Shown: positions 1-11,116, numbered from the stretch's first letter. The stretch is DNA of 64,000 bases from Agapetus fuscipes (GCA_951799405.1 OX637346.1:13787215-13851214), one strand, 5' to 3'. Notes: generated by a model not told the origin, from the sequence alone. Numbers and translations are program-made.

Positions 1-50
1 GGGTTAATTTTTGCAAGAAAGTCGAGTACAGATTCTGTGCAATTTATTTA
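1..50. repeat. Repeat Q fragment, truncated by window edge
   Basis: The first 50 bases recur without a mismatch at 56808-56857 in the same orientation, then the two copies diverge. No terminal motif is visible, so the family cannot be assigned. Confidence 0.75.
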
Positions 51-551
51 ATGTAGGTAAGGTTACATAAAAATTGTTACAAACTGAACATTCTTATGAA
101 TAGTTGTTTGTTTTAAAGCTTTTGAATGGCATTTTAATTATTTCCAAGATTTGGGGGCGAGGCTTCATGCTTCGGTAAATTTCGGTTTTAGTTAACTCGA
201 ACTTGAGTATTTTGAATAAAAGTTCATGTAATAGTTAACTAAAATATTACTACACTTCAATATACCGGACCTTAAAAAAAAAGAAGAAAAAATGACATAT
301 CCTTACTTATGTATCAGGGGTGAGCGTTGTTATCGCGAGTGTTCTCCAGTTACAAGGCAAAGGGGAGTCTGGAGACGCTCTTACATATTCTCCTGCTCCG
401 TGTGAAGTGTGGACTTAGCCTCTCGATCGATTAGACCGCACAAATAACGCGCCCGCAATGTTCAACTCCAGATAAGTATGTACAACAATGAGTTTGTATC
501 TGAGGTGAAAACGCTACTCACTTTTGCTGAAAAAGCAGTAACGGCCTTATT
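51..551. other. No gene recognised
   Basis: AT-rich sequence without a convincing open frame, RNA motif or repeat that I can match elsewhere in the window. Confidence 0.5.
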
Positions 552-559
552 CATTAGAT

Positions 560-672
560 CAGTGTTCCGCAAAGCGTGTGCCGCGGCACACTGGTGTACC
601 GTGGTCATCAGTTGGTGTGCCGCGGAAAAAAGTCAAGGTTTTGTTAAGATAATAAAAGTTTGCGGAACACTG
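560..672 (+). mobile_element. hAT-type MITE with 8-bp target-site duplication
   Basis: The 113-bp element begins CAGTGTTCCGCAAA and ends with its exact reverse complement. The perfect 8-bp direct repeat CATTAGAT lies at 552-559 and 673-680. 8-bp duplications with CAG-starting termini are the hallmark of the hAT superfamily. The subterminal sequence contains two GTGTGCCGCGG-like boxes, as in Charlie-type hATs. There is no coding capacity, so this is a non-autonomous copy. Orientation is arbitrary. Confidence 0.88.
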
Positions 673-680
673 CATTAGAT

Positions 681-1829
681 TGCTTGAACCTAATACCTTT
701 CGTTACCAACTATGAAATCGAAGTAGGTACCTACGCGCACCTATACATGTACGATAGTGTGGGTAGAACAATCTGGGAGAACAGCCCATGATGGTGGTAG
801 TGCATAGAACGGCGTTTTGGTGTTTTCGCGAGAAATCAAAGAATGGTCTGGAATATGCGAGAAAGATCTCTTTTGTAGCTTTATGTAGGGGCTGCAATGG
901 TGTGGAGAGGGATTAGTTGCTCCAAGCGCATCTCGATGACATTGCACCGAGTCAGTAACTTTGGGTTTTTGCTGTTTTCTCTAGTGGACGAACAGGTAAA
1001 TCTAAAATCACTGCTGGGTCGAGTCACGACCATCGGGAAGGCCTTCCGCCACAAAAAATTATAGCATTGCATGAGCGTTCTGTGATACGCTTCCCCGGAT
1101 GGAAGTGTATAAACGGAATGGGTATGAGGTGGGTTTTCGCAATGTAGTCGCTCCAAGCATTTTGCCCTGAAGACCAATAAACAGAGATCATCAATTGTTG
1201 TAAATTGTGTGTAAATTTTAGTATGGAAAATTTGACTGGTGTAAAAATTAGAACTTTTTTAATGAATAATGGGGTAAGAGACTGATTAAGGAACTCGGAA
1301 ACCAGAAGCATGTGCGACAAAGAGCACGTCATCAGATAGAGTAGCAAAGCCAATATTACGTGTTTCTTGAAAATATATTTTTCAATTACAATTTCTCTTA
1401 TATTGTCGAAACATTAATATCATTCCATGAATGTGCGGATTGCGATTAGTTTATTTCAACTCTGCGATAAGTTGTTATCGAATTGTACTAGGTACTTATA
1501 TAAATTCGCGTATTTACACTACAACAATTCCATTTTTAATTTCTAATGTTTATGTTGTTTTTTATCATGGTGATAACATGCTGTATTTATAATTTAATTA
1601 TTTATGATTTCTGTAACTGAAAATAGTAAGCAATCCTTATCTACCCATGTACCTGATTATTAAGTCATGATTTTTCTTGACACATAAGTATTGTCTCAAA
1701 ATCTTCGAAAACTGTTTGTGTATCCAACCGCCATTCCACGAAAGGAAGTCAATACCACATACGCGCCTATATTTTCGATCTGACCTTGAACAGTTATTTC
1801 ATCTCTTTGACATTTATTTGTTTGTTAGT
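681..1829. other. No gene recognised
   Basis: Contains a moderately GC-richer patch (about 880-1180) with short open frames on both strands, none recognisable. The rest is AT-rich and featureless to me. Confidence 0.45.
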
Positions 1830-2155
1830 CCGGTTGATAGCTCAGTTGGTAGAAAGCTTGCATTCCATGCCGTGAGCTCGGGTTCGAATCCCGCCGAGGG
1901 CGTCAGAAATGATTTCCCGTTTCGGTGTTTATTTCAAGCCTTCAAATAAAATACCGGCAAGGTTTACTCAGCCTTCACAAGAAATGAGTACCAGCCCCCT
2001 CGGAAGCTGGGAAACCCCTACTTCAACTGAAGTAGTTGGCGTAAGGCCGGCCCGCTTACCTGTAAAAATAAATAAGTTCAACTCGCTACATGCGACCCCT
2101 TCGGTGATAACGCGGGAAGAAGTTACAATATATGCGTAGCTTAGTTGCGTTGTGT
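1830..2155 (+). mobile_element. SINE-A copy (tRNA-derived)
   Basis: The head carries a Pol III box A (TAGCTCAGTTGGTAGA) at about 1838 and box B (GGTTCGAATCC) at about 1882, as in a tRNA. A roughly 250-bp family-specific body follows, ending GTAGCTTAGTTGCGTT. Compared with the copies at 27602-27946 and 40173-40515 it has scattered substitutions. The sequence downstream of box B does not pair with the 5' end, so it is not a functional tRNA gene. No target-site duplication was found. Confidence 0.88.
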
Positions 2156-2584
2156 TCATCATGATATCACTCTTAGGCCCAGTATTTTTAACGTTAGCTT
2201 ATGTGGCTTTAACTAATAATAATAATTATAAAGTCTTTATTCCAGCCCTTAAAAATTACTCACAAAAAAAACTACTACTTACTGAAAAACTACTCACACG
2301 ATTGACACAATTGCGTCCTTTTCATTCGATTTAAAGTCTCTATGCTTACGTTGTAAAATAAACACCATTCTAAATACGTTGACATAGCTTAATACGTTTC
2401 AGTATGCAATTATTTACACGAATTCTTAAGTATCACATTAGCAGAGGATAATCAGGCGCCATGCATGCATAATTGGTGTGCACTTATGACTGTCTCAAAC
2501 GGTGCTCCAAGTCTTCGCCAAACAATACTTGGCGCTATAAATAGTTTCGGGAGCTAACTTAACAAACAAGCAAACACGCCGTCG
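2156..2584. other. No gene recognised
   Basis: AT-rich, with a short (TAA)n run near 2215; nothing assignable. Confidence 0.45.
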
Positions 2585-2589
2585 AAGTG

Positions 2590-2662
2590 AAGTATGTGAT
2601 CCAAATCCCAGTACATGTGTGGGATCCGGATCCCCGTGCATGTGTGCGATCCGGATTCTTAA
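2590..2662. repeat. Short minisatellite, about 26-bp unit, 2-3 copies
   Basis: The segment repeats a unit of the form GTRCATGTGTGSGATCCGGAT twice, preceded by a more diverged third copy (GTATGTGATCCAAATCCC). The units contain the palindrome GGATCCGGATCC-like core. Confidence 0.65.
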
Positions 2663-2924
2663 AGCAAACATTCGCCGTAACGAATAATTCGTATTACGAG
2701 CAATACACATTGTGAGAAAAAACTTCCCTGAACACATAGACATACTTTTAGCTGAAAAAAACTATTCGTCGTAATGGCAAGAATAGTAAATTATTTATTT
2801 ATGACACTTTTTATTGGTTTCTTCAAATCGAACTCGTATCCCAGATTGTTCCGCTCCTTTGCTATGTTGTTATAATCTAAGTTGTATTTGAAGATTGACA
2901 TTTAAGAAATACTTATATTAAATA

Positions 2925-2998
2925 CACGGCTACAAACAGAACCTTGTGTGTTCGCGCTTACGCATGCTGTATTTCTATGCAAAACGAAAACCAAATCT
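2925..2998 (-). repeat. Retroposon B fragment (middle part)
   Basis: Matches the B segment around the conserved GCGCTTAC(A/G)CATGC(C/T)G box and the AAAACCAAATCTCAAAT box in minus orientation. Both ends are missing. Confidence 0.55.
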
Positions 2999-3010
2999 CA
3001 AATCGACTAA

Positions 3011-4169
3011 CCCCCGTATTCACGATCAAAACTGATTTAAGTGCCTTACTCAAGCGCTACACTTACTCAAGGGTCGACATTCTGGAGCGTTTTGTTTCAC
3101 AAAGAACACTCAAGCAGGAATCAGCGTAGTGCCCAACCCCCAAGAGACGTACGGGTTTGTCATTGGCTCTCGAAAAAACCCAGCTCTGTAATTGGTCAGT
3201 ACCTTCCGACCGATATTCGGCGTACTTCACTCTTATCATTGCCGCTTCTTTCAAATTTCAATGTCATATCAGCTTTGCATAAAACTTGACAACAAATAAG
3301 TACGTATAACGCAATTACTAATTTAAGTAAACCGTAAGTACGAATTTGTTTGTTTACAATTTCTATTAGTTTTTAAAAATACATTTATGTAATATCCAAT
3401 GTAAAGTGTTTTGATCGATTTCAGCGCCAAAAAGATGTTGTTTTCTCCAGCGGAAAAGAAGCTGCTGGTGGCTCTGATTAAAGAAAAACCTGTAATAGAA
3501 GATAAAATAACAGATCGAAGAAATTGTTGGCTTTGCAACCCTCTATGAGCAACGGCAAAACTGTATACAGAACGACGCATTTTTTCAATCAAAAACATCT
3601 TCTTAATTCTTCCTCTTCGTAATACGTAAATGGGTCTTTACAGTCTCTGATATATTTTCTTGGGACACTATTTTTTAACAAAACAATGTTATTATTCTCG
3701 TTAGAGTCAACTGTATCGAAAGAATTAATTATTTTATGTAAATAATTCACAACCAAACAAAAAATGTGCTGATGAAATGCGGCGGAATATTTTGACAGTT
3801 CATCTGTCATTGCAGTATGGTCCTAGACCATACCGGAGAACAAACCCAATTCTGATGGTCAAGCAATGTAAATAAACTCGTCAAAACAATGTTAATACAC
3901 TCGTAAAAATCATGTTTATAGTAAGAATTCATTTTTTCATGTAAATTCACAATCAAACAAAAAATGTGATAACAATGAAATATGACGGAATATTTTGACA
4001 GCGCTTAAGCGTTGGTTAATATACGTGTCGACCTTACTTACCTGAGTGCTAGTTTTTGGAGCGCTTAAGCGCTAATTTTACCTTAAGTATTGTTCTTGAA
4101 ATGAATTTCCCCAATCTAAGCGCTAGTTTGCCCTTAAGTAAGTGCCAGTTTTGATCGTGAATACGGGGA
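3011..4169 (+). mobile_element. PIF/Harbinger-like DNA transposon derivative
   Basis: Inverted termini share CCCCGTATTCACGATCAAAA plus CTG, at 3012-3034 and in reverse complement ending at 4168. The trinucleotide TAA flanks both sides (3008-3010 and 4170-4172), the 3-bp target duplication typical of PIF/Harbinger. Just inside the left part is the start of a Myb/SANT-like ORF (3435-3548), the accessory protein class carried by this superfamily. No DDE transposase remains in the 1159 bp. A 60-bp segment at 3737-3797 recurs diverged at 3940-4001, and GCGCTTAAGCG palindromes lie near the right end. Confidence 0.8.
3435..3548 (+). pseudogene. 5' remnant of Myb/SANT-like transposon ORF
   Basis: A 37-codon frame starts MLFSPAEKKLLVALIKEKP and continues VIEDKITDRRN before losing similarity and reaching TGA. 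The pattern F(S/T)PAEK..L(V)..IKE..PVIEDK.TD is the first helix and following turn of the Myb/SANT-like DNA-binding domain of PIF/Harbinger accessory proteins, often annotated as nuclear apoptosis-inducing-factor-like or zeste-like proteins. Only about a third of that domain is present, so no function is expected. The ATG follows a TTTCAG acceptor-like sequence at 3418-3423, which suggests the original ORF began just after an intron. It sits inside an element with PIF/Harbinger termini, which supports the call. The family assignment is from recall of domain patterns and was not searched. Confidence 0.62.
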
Positions 4170-4172
4170 TAA

Positions 4173-4984
4173 GTCTTGCTGCCCAATCCTAAAACAGTCC
4201 GGGAAATATTTCCGTAACGGTTAGCCTGCCCGAACCTCTACAAAGTTGTCTTCTCTTAAAATCATATCGTGGTTTCCGATTTTTTTTTTGTTGTTATGGA
4301 AATATATAGTGTTTCACGTAACGAATGAGATTCCATAACGAACTAGTCTCGCTATAAGAGATTTTACTATTCACGACCCGAATCCTTGTAGATGCATATG
4401 TATGTGTGTGTGTAGGGAACGGCGTAGACTTAGCCAGTTCCCACCGCAACTAGCGGCGGCAACGGATATTTGTTTTGTATGAGCCACCCCCACCCACCCC
4501 CGCAAGCGTTCAACCCTTACACCCCCCCCCCTTCTAACAGAGACTGATGCGTTTCAGCTTGCAATTATAGAATTGCCCTTTCAGTTCCACAAACTTGCAA
4601 AAAACATAATATTTTGAACTTCATAATTAAACGAGAGCCTTTTCAATGAGGTTTTTATGATCCAGTCATATTATTACGTTTTACCTTATAAATACTTTGT
4701 ATATTATACGCATACATTCACGAAAATAAACTAAAATGGTCGTTTAAATAATTTCTTTAGCCATTCTGTGAACACATACATACTAAATAGTTTATATTGT
4801 GTAATGAGGGTAGCAAAGTTAAATTAAATTAATGTACAAATTAATGATATAATATATTTGATGTAAGTTACAATTACATAATATGTACTAAGATTGCACA
4901 TGACACAGACACATGGAAGCACATGTAAAAACGCAACTTGTAATTTACATATACTTGTAGGTATATATACTGTAAATATATCCT
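4173..4984. other. No gene recognised
   Basis: Contains a C10 homopolymer at 4522-4531 and short TG repeats near 4405. The remainder is AT-rich without an assignable feature. Confidence 0.45.
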
Positions 4985-5105
4985 TATGAAGAAAATTCGG
5001 GATTCAATTTAATGCAAACTCTGCCATTTTGATTACTTTTCCCTGAAACAGGCGTGTCATTAGCAATAGTGCAACCGGGTGGTCAGCTTTACACCAACAC
5101 ATTAA
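4985..5105 (-). repeat. Degenerate retroposon B head fragment
   Basis: Shares the CCCTGAAACAGG, GTGTCATT and GGTGGTCAGC boxes with B in the same order and in minus orientation. It is heavily diverged, so it looks old. Confidence 0.5.
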
Positions 5106-6023
5106 GTTATTAAATTTAAAATGTATCACATTGCAAATAGTCATTACTTTCTATCGTAATTATTAACGATTTGTAAGATTGTTATTTTTTTCTATATCCC
5201 TATAATTATTTACACATGTATATTTTGCATTAGTTTTCTGTCTTTCTTATTTCGCAATAAAAATAAGACATCTCCGCTGAATTGTCACCAACACCAACTG
5301 TTCCATCTGTCTCGCATACTTCTCTCCTCGCATCACTTTTCTCTATTCTGAACCCCAACTATACAATTTTACGTCGTTTTGCCAAAAAATATATAGAAGC
5401 TTACGCACTCACTGAAAGCGCTGTCTTTGTTTGTATACATTTTCGGTGAAAGGCTTTGGTTGAGTTTGGGTGTGATGTTTTGGACTTGGGGTAGTATTGT
5501 GGGGCAGAACGGGCGTTTTGTCTTACACAGAAGGACTCTATCCAGCCTGCCTTCTTGGCTTATTGTGAAAACATTTTATGGTAATGACAGCCGTCGCACC
5601 ATTCGCTTGCGTGTTCTCTTCCTTTGTCTCGCATTTGTAATGTTTCCAAAAGCATTTTTGCCTTCCTTTCCAGAGCTGTAAATAAGTGGATGAAGCTAGC
5701 CGTGGTTAACACGATGGTTGTCAGCTTTTTCACATTTTAAAGATCTCAATTTAAGAGATTTTATTCAGACACAGAAATTCTATGGATCTAAGGAAGATCT
5801 TTCTATATAAAAATGATTATTCATAGATTAAATATTTTTTTATATTAATCTGAGTTTTTTTTTTACTTTACCCGATGTCTTTTTTCATTTTTTTTTCAAT
5901 ATAGCTACGTATATAAGATGTCAAAAAGCTTCCAAGTCGCGTGACGACAAAAAACACTAACTGTTTATTGGTTGCAATAAATAAGAATACTAAATATGCA
6001 AATCCCTTCATTATCCATCCCTT
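5106..6023. other. No gene recognised
   Basis: Includes an 84-codon open frame at 5427-5681 with no recognisable domain. It is probably chance in AT-rich DNA. Confidence 0.4.
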
Positions 6024-6165
6024 GACTTATAGGTTGGTACGACGCTGCTGATTAACCCCCAAAAAAACCTGGTTCACTTTTGTAAATGCTATTCCGATTT
6101 CACGAAATGCCAACAGGAGTAGAAAAATGTATGTTCATGTGAAGTTTGGTGTATTTTGTTTGTAC
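6024..6165 (+). repeat. Diverged retroposon B fragment
   Basis: Starts with the B 5' end CTTGACTTATAGGTTGGTA, then drifts; the GTATGTTCATGTGAAGTTTG stretch matches the B middle. Confidence 0.55.
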
Positions 6166-6461
6166 ACACAAACATCAAAAGTACAACTTAATTCAAATCA
6201 AATTAAACCAAAACGAAAGTTAAAACATGTCATTTTTTTTAAATAGAAAGACACTTTAATCAAGTAAAAATAATTAACTACATACACTAACGCATATTAA
6301 CAAACAAGCTTCAACAGAGACGGTAGATACATCCTGAATACGATGGGATATATTAAAATAAATGTTACAAAAGAAAAGGTATGAAAAATAATTAGGAAAA
6401 GTCACTTAACTTTATTTTGCACCTATATTTGTGTTCTGCACTTTTTTTTTTTTAAAATGCA

Positions 6462-6710
6462 ACTTATAGGTTGGTATGTGGCTAAACACCCATGCTATAG
6501 AAAATTATGCACTTTGCCACTTGTGCACCCCTGTTTCAGGGAAGGTCGGCAAGAGTTGCAGGGTGTATGTCCATTTGAGATTTGTTTTTTTATGTTGTAG
6601 GTTCATATGCGGCATGTGCAAGCGCGAACTTGTGCGTGTCTGCTTGTGAAAATGTATAGAATGTGAATCCCCAATGTTACATATCTTTGCAACTTAGATT
6701 AGATTATAGA
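6462..6710 (+). mobile_element. Retroposon B copy
   Basis: Near full length: 5' ACTTATAGGTTGGTATG, the CCCCTGTTTCAGGGAAGG hairpin box, the GCGGCATGTGCAAGCGCGAA box, and the 3' end CTTTGCAACTTAGATTAGAT. It belongs to the subfamily with the CATGCGGCATG motif. Confidence 0.85.
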
Positions 6711-7180
6711 CTTTTAATTTTTTTTTATGAAAATGCAGTTATACTGATGTACGTCAACATCTGGCAAGATTTGAAAATGTTTTTCCGTGTTTTGATGAGC
6801 ACACATGTAACATATTATAATATAGTGAATGCGTATAACATTGGCTTGCTCAACATCGCGTCGCTTGCACTAGGCCGGTCTCCCGCGCTCTGCCGCCCTA
6901 ACGCCGCCCTCAGCTGCGACACCGCCCTAATGCGACTCTTAATTAATGCCGGCAATATCCCGCCCGCCCATACCACCGCTGATTTATGGACATTTTTAAG
7001 CTGCTTTTTGTTTATATTTATAACGCAATAAAATGGAAACAGTAACTTATGTTGAGTCATCGTATTTCTACTCTATCAAGCTCTATACAGATTTAAAGAT
7101 ATGTTAAATTTTAGGTTTTCACGGATTTTATACATGTTGGTAGGTTTTCGGGTAGCCCGTTGATTTGCTATTTTCTAGCA
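6711..7180. other. No gene recognised; small GC-rich patch
   Basis: 6870-6980 is C-rich on the + strand (CGCCC-type repeats) in otherwise AT-rich DNA. A 122-codon frame crosses it but shows no domain I know. Confidence 0.4.
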
Positions 7181-7223
7181 GACGTTTCGGATCGGTATCA
7201 CGATCCCTCATCAGGGCGGTCAA
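7181..7223 (-). ncRNA. Hammerhead-like ribozyme motif
   Basis: On the minus strand: CTGATGA (7208-7214), one extra nucleotide (7207), a perfect 6-bp stem GGATCG/CGATCC (7201-7206 with 7189-7194) around a 6-nt loop, then GAAA (7185-7188). The order CUGANGA, stem II, GAAA is the hammerhead core, and such motifs are known in Penelope-like elements. The extra nucleotide before stem II departs from the canonical core and no clear stem III/cleavage site was worked out, so catalytic activity is uncertain. Confidence 0.5.
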
Positions 7224-7341
7224 AGATATGTGTCAACATTTATTTTTTTATGAAATACAACCAAATATTTTTACATCGAGCACGAGAAAAACATATGAAA
7301 TGCAGAATACTTGTAAAAATAGTTTTAAGTATAGACAATAA

Positions 7342-7581
7342 CTGTTGCACCAACCTCCAATCAATATTTTATAGACACATCAAATTTGATTGCTTAATTC
7401 TGGTAAGGACCTCGGTTAAATATTTTTCGGAAGTGGGTAATCATGTAATGGAAGTTGAACAGGAAAAATGATGCAGGTATATCAGCTGATTTACGTATAT
7501 GCAACCTAATTTTTGATCTGCTGGGAGAAATCACACTTATTTTTTATTGTTGTCTGATTGGAGTTTTGTGCAACAAGCCCC
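7342..7581 (+). mobile_element. R-family MITE, copy 1
   Basis: About 240 bp with inverted ends: left CTGTTGCACCAACCTCCAAT, right a reverse complement of the form GGGGCTTGTTGCACAAAACT. The interior matches the ends of the second copy at 19635-20279, which lies in the opposite orientation. A left TAA precedes the element; the right side does not match cleanly. Confidence 0.72.
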
Positions 7582-8403
7582 AAATTTCATATAAACATAG
7601 TTAAGTACATGCAAGTATTACAAAATAGTCAACGGAAAATATTAAATATTTGTTTCAGCAAAACTAGATGACACTTTACAAAATGAAGATTACTGAAAAT
7701 CCTATTTGAAATGAGGAAAACCTTAGTTTCTCAATTTAAGAATTTAAATTTTTTGCTCAAAGTAGTTTGATACAATCATCACTCTTGAGTTAATGTTTTT
7801 GTTTATATTGCACCAAACTTTAATCCTCAGAATAGATTTTATTATTACTACAATTAGTACGGAGGTAAATTACTTACAATCTTTGCATGTAGTCAATTGC
7901 TAAAAGTTATAGACCCGCGTTATGGAATAATGGTAAAAGAAAAATAAATGAAATTGCACTGACTTGAATCTTGTTTGTCTTCTTTTTTGCCAAAATCTTT
8001 GCTATTTTGTAATAAATAAAATTTAACAATGAATGTATGCCTTTCTTTGCTAAAAAATTAGATATGTGTAATCGTCGTAAGAAGTAGAACCTGCAGCTCT
8101 TGCCCTGTCTATTCCTGAAACAATATTGTAAGCATTGAAGCAGCCACACTTGTCTAGACCATTGTGCTGTGCTGGTGCATGCCGAGTCAAACTTTATTGC
8201 ATATCCAAGAGTATTTATTACCGGGTATGATCCAAACTACAGTTAACAAATAACGCTTAAGCGCTGCGCACTTCATCGCCACAGACAAATCGTTAACTTA
8301 TGTGCGAGTTGTCTGCAGTAATTGCCCCGCGCCCAAACATTCATACGAACATTCGAAGTATGTGTGAGAGCGTCGTTTTAAATACTGGCGCGTGGAGTGC
8401 TCT
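7582..8403. other. No gene recognised
   Basis: AT-rich. A GCTTAAGCGC palindrome lies at about 8252, similar to those inside 3011-4169. Confidence 0.4.
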
Positions 8404-9152
8404 CAGAACCTCAAGTATAAAACTTTACGATCAATTCAAGCAAAGCGTCTTTAAAAAATCATTAAAACTAAAACAGCGTCTCTATGGGAGATTTAACTTT
8501 CTTTACATATCGACGGTTAAAAGGAAATAGGGCATTTTAAAGTTTTGGTCGAAAATAAGTTATGAATGCTATCCTACTTAAAATTTTCCGCTCTTTCTAA
8601 TGCGCTCACTCCCATGGCTCTACGATGACTTTTTTGTCGTTTATGCCCAAGCAAAGTATTTTCAATGTATGGTTTTGGTGTAACCGACCAAGTTTTTGGC
8701 ATTTTTTGTTCTAAAGGCGCTTGTGACATAAAACCTTGTAAAACAATGTAAGATTACATTGTTAGATATGCCAATAAACGCCTCATTTTTTTTTAATTTT
8801 AGAGCTGTTTTGTTTTTAACAATATGATGAAAAATTAAAAAGTTGTATCCATTATTCTGCACTGTCAAACTGCTCTCCTGGGCTGGAAGTCTCATCACCA
8901 CGATAATTCTAATCTACCGAATATCGATAATATTTGTATGAAGACCAATCAGCTGTTTACTTGCGGTCATCTTGGATTGACAGGTCTTCATACAAATATT
9001 ACCGATATTTGGTAGGAAAGAATTACCGTGGTGATGAGACTTCCAGCGCTGAACAATTTAGTTTTTGTCGCTTATGCCCTATATCCTTTTAGCCGTCGAT
9101 ATACCTACGCGATGATTTAGTTTAAACGTAGAGTTGTATACTTGTGGTAGTG
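8404..9152. mobile_element. G-family element with nested MITE-D
   Basis: The ends are inverted and related to other G copies (left ACCTCAAGTATAAAACTTTA, right TTGTATACTTGTGGTAGTG). A second inverted pair inside (8507-8537 and 9073-9100, core ATGCCCTATNTCCTTTTARC) confirms the symmetry. MITE-D sits between the arms at 8882-9047. No transposase frame was seen; superfamily unassigned. Confidence 0.6.
8882..9047. mobile_element. MITE-D copy 1 (long inverted ends)
   Basis: 166 bp with about 65-bp imperfect inverted arms starting GCTGGAAGTCTCATCACCAC and a short asymmetric core (CAGCTGTTTACTTGCGG). The second copy at 15343-15506 has the core in the opposite direction. Confidence 0.85.
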
Positions 9153-9650
9153 ATGCGTTATAATTAGTTTAATGATTCGTTTGATGTCGGATCCTGTACG
9201 GACGTGTCGGCTGTCATGTTCGCGCGCTTCATCGCGCTGTGCCACTGGGCGACAGCGCCTGCCAAACTTGCTTTCTACTCAAAACATTTAATAGGCGGAT
9301 TCGCGATCTCCTTCGAATCAGCTTCACTCTGTATTGGCCCAGCGACGGGTGACGTCCAGTCTATTGCTCTTTGGTTTCCTGTGTAGAGAACATTCCATGG
9401 AGCAGCTTTCCGGAGAGGTTAATAGTTTTCTGAGATCCACATTCGAATAGTCAAGAGTCCTCCTATTCCAGAAATCCCCATGTTTTTTCCCATTTCTTAA
9501 AAATCCAGTTCGGTTGTCTTCAATTTTCATCTCCGTAATTTCAGTTTGTACTTGTAAATGTTTCTCTTATTGTATTTTTAAGGCTTTTTTCTGTGCTAAC
9601 ACAGTGAAAGTCTATTGTATTTCTTTTAGAAATTATATATTCAATAGGAA
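9153..9650. other. No gene recognised
   Basis: A slightly GC-richer patch around 9200-9370 has short open frames on both strands, with no recognisable product. Confidence 0.4.
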
Positions 9651-9803
9651 AAACAAGGTTTTAATTCACTTTTATTTTATTTTTTTCTCAAACGTTTTTA
9701 CCTAATAAGGCATCTTCAGGTTACAATTGTACTCCTGAAAATGCCTTAGTAGGCAAAAAGGTTTGAGCAAAAAAATAAATGAAAGTGAATTGAAACTTTG
9801 TTT
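9651..9803. repeat. Head-to-head inverted pair of HH-motif repeats
   Basis: Two roughly 70-bp arms (9651-9720 and 9734-9803) form an imperfect palindrome around a 13-nt spacer. Each arm reads outward CCTGAARATGCC, then AGG(T/C), then AAAAACGTTTGAG or a close variant, and ends AAAGTGAATT(A/G)AAAC. The left arm's minus strand has CTGAAGA followed by T and GCCT, close to the HH motifs elsewhere, but the GAAA box is degraded. The same outer sequence occurs at 47608-47690. Confidence 0.8.
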
Positions 9804-10000
9804 TTTTTTATTGAATTTAAAAAAAATACTCTTATTGAATTAAATTAGTTAAATTTATGCTTCACATAAAAAAAAAAAAAATTGTAAAAGCTACTTACCA
9901 ATTACCCCTAGATGAGATTCATATTAAATGTGTGAGATTAGCTTAAAGATGCTTTGAAAAAAAGAGGAGGAGCACATTAACGGATTGCAAATAGCCATGA

Positions 10001-10144
10001 ATTATTGAGCCAGATTGTTCCATCGTCGCTCGGTTGGAGTCTCGCAATGTCCGCGAGGAGATGCTCGAGCGAGCTGGCGCTATTATTACTCTCTGGTCAC
10101 GGCATCGGGAGTTATCACCTGCTAGAGGAGACCAACGAGTGTAG
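10001..10144 (+). other. Short coding-like frame of unknown origin
   Basis: A 47-codon stop-bounded frame, GC-richer than its surroundings, includes the peptide LESRNVREEMLERAGAIITL and has a charged, helix-like composition. There is no start codon context and no recognised domain. It may be an exon or a transposon coding remnant; a 73-codon frame on the opposite strand overlaps it, so even the strand is uncertain. Confidence 0.25.
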
Positions 10145-11116
10145 CGACGTATAAAATGTGCCATCGAGAAATCACCTCGCTTCCGCCATTATGATGTTGA
10201 CCCTATCTCTGACGCCAAGGTGAGAGTCGAAAAGAAATTGCAAATGTATGCACTGAAGGTATAATGAATGAGCTTACGAATCTTTTTATTTTCCTTATCT
10301 TTTCCATCCCTTTTGCTCTTATTTTTGTATTTTCTTTTATTTGGACTTTACGGCTGTTACGTGGATTTTTTGACATTCTAAATCTAAATCTAAGCTTTAA
10401 AAATAATAGGCAGTGGCATAAATAACTATTTAAACTCTATGTATATTCTATAGATATTGAAATTGAAACATTTTTTATTCAATCAATGTTAATATGATAT
10501 AGATATGACAGTGAGTGAATTGTTTCAATTTTTAAACCAAAAGAAAGTATTTAAAGCGTTTCGTATCTACCCACATACATTCACACCGACTGTCTTTATC
10601 TTGGTGAGAACGAGCATTCTCTTGTCTCTTGTGTAGATAACTTGCACAATATTTTTACAAGATATCTTGTCTCTGTCAGTGATGGTGTTAATACAAAAAT
10701 AAATAATTCCCATTGCAACATATTTCACGACTTTTTCTCCGACCCACTCGATATCTTCGTCTGATGGGTGTAATAAAAACAGAGCCGGGATCCCGCGGGG
10801 CACTTTTTTCAGCCATTTCGTCGTCGCTCAACGTTTATTGAGTTTCTTCGCCCACAAAAAATACATCGCTTTAATCTTGATGTGGCAACATTGGTTTGCC
10901 AGAGTTATTTGAAACAAATTAAATTTTCAAACGGGATTAATTTTACTCCTGAGCTTACTCTCTCTCTCTCTCCCGCTTTTATGACAAATAAACGAGTATA
11001 ATATGTGCATACTAACCTTTCCTTCTAATTTAGAACGTTAACGGTTCTTTACAATTTCCTACGCGAGCCGTGTAAAGAAAACAATTAAGGTCGAAATTAC
11101 TCGTACTCCATAGATT
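10145..11116. other. No gene recognised
   Basis: A (CT)n run lies at about 10961-10973. Otherwise unassigned. Confidence 0.45.

Noticed and set aside
1834..1900. Possible tRNA gene (boxes A and B)
   Set aside because: The same head recurs with a common 250-bp body at 27.9, 40.2, 42.1 and 59.4 kb, and the 3' side cannot form an acceptor stem with the 5' end. It is a SINE head. The same reasoning removes 12.4, 31.9, 37.2 and 46.6 kb.
6663..7031. 122-codon + strand gene
   Set aside because: It starts within a B element's 3' end and crosses a C-rich patch; the peptide changes character abruptly and no domain is seen.
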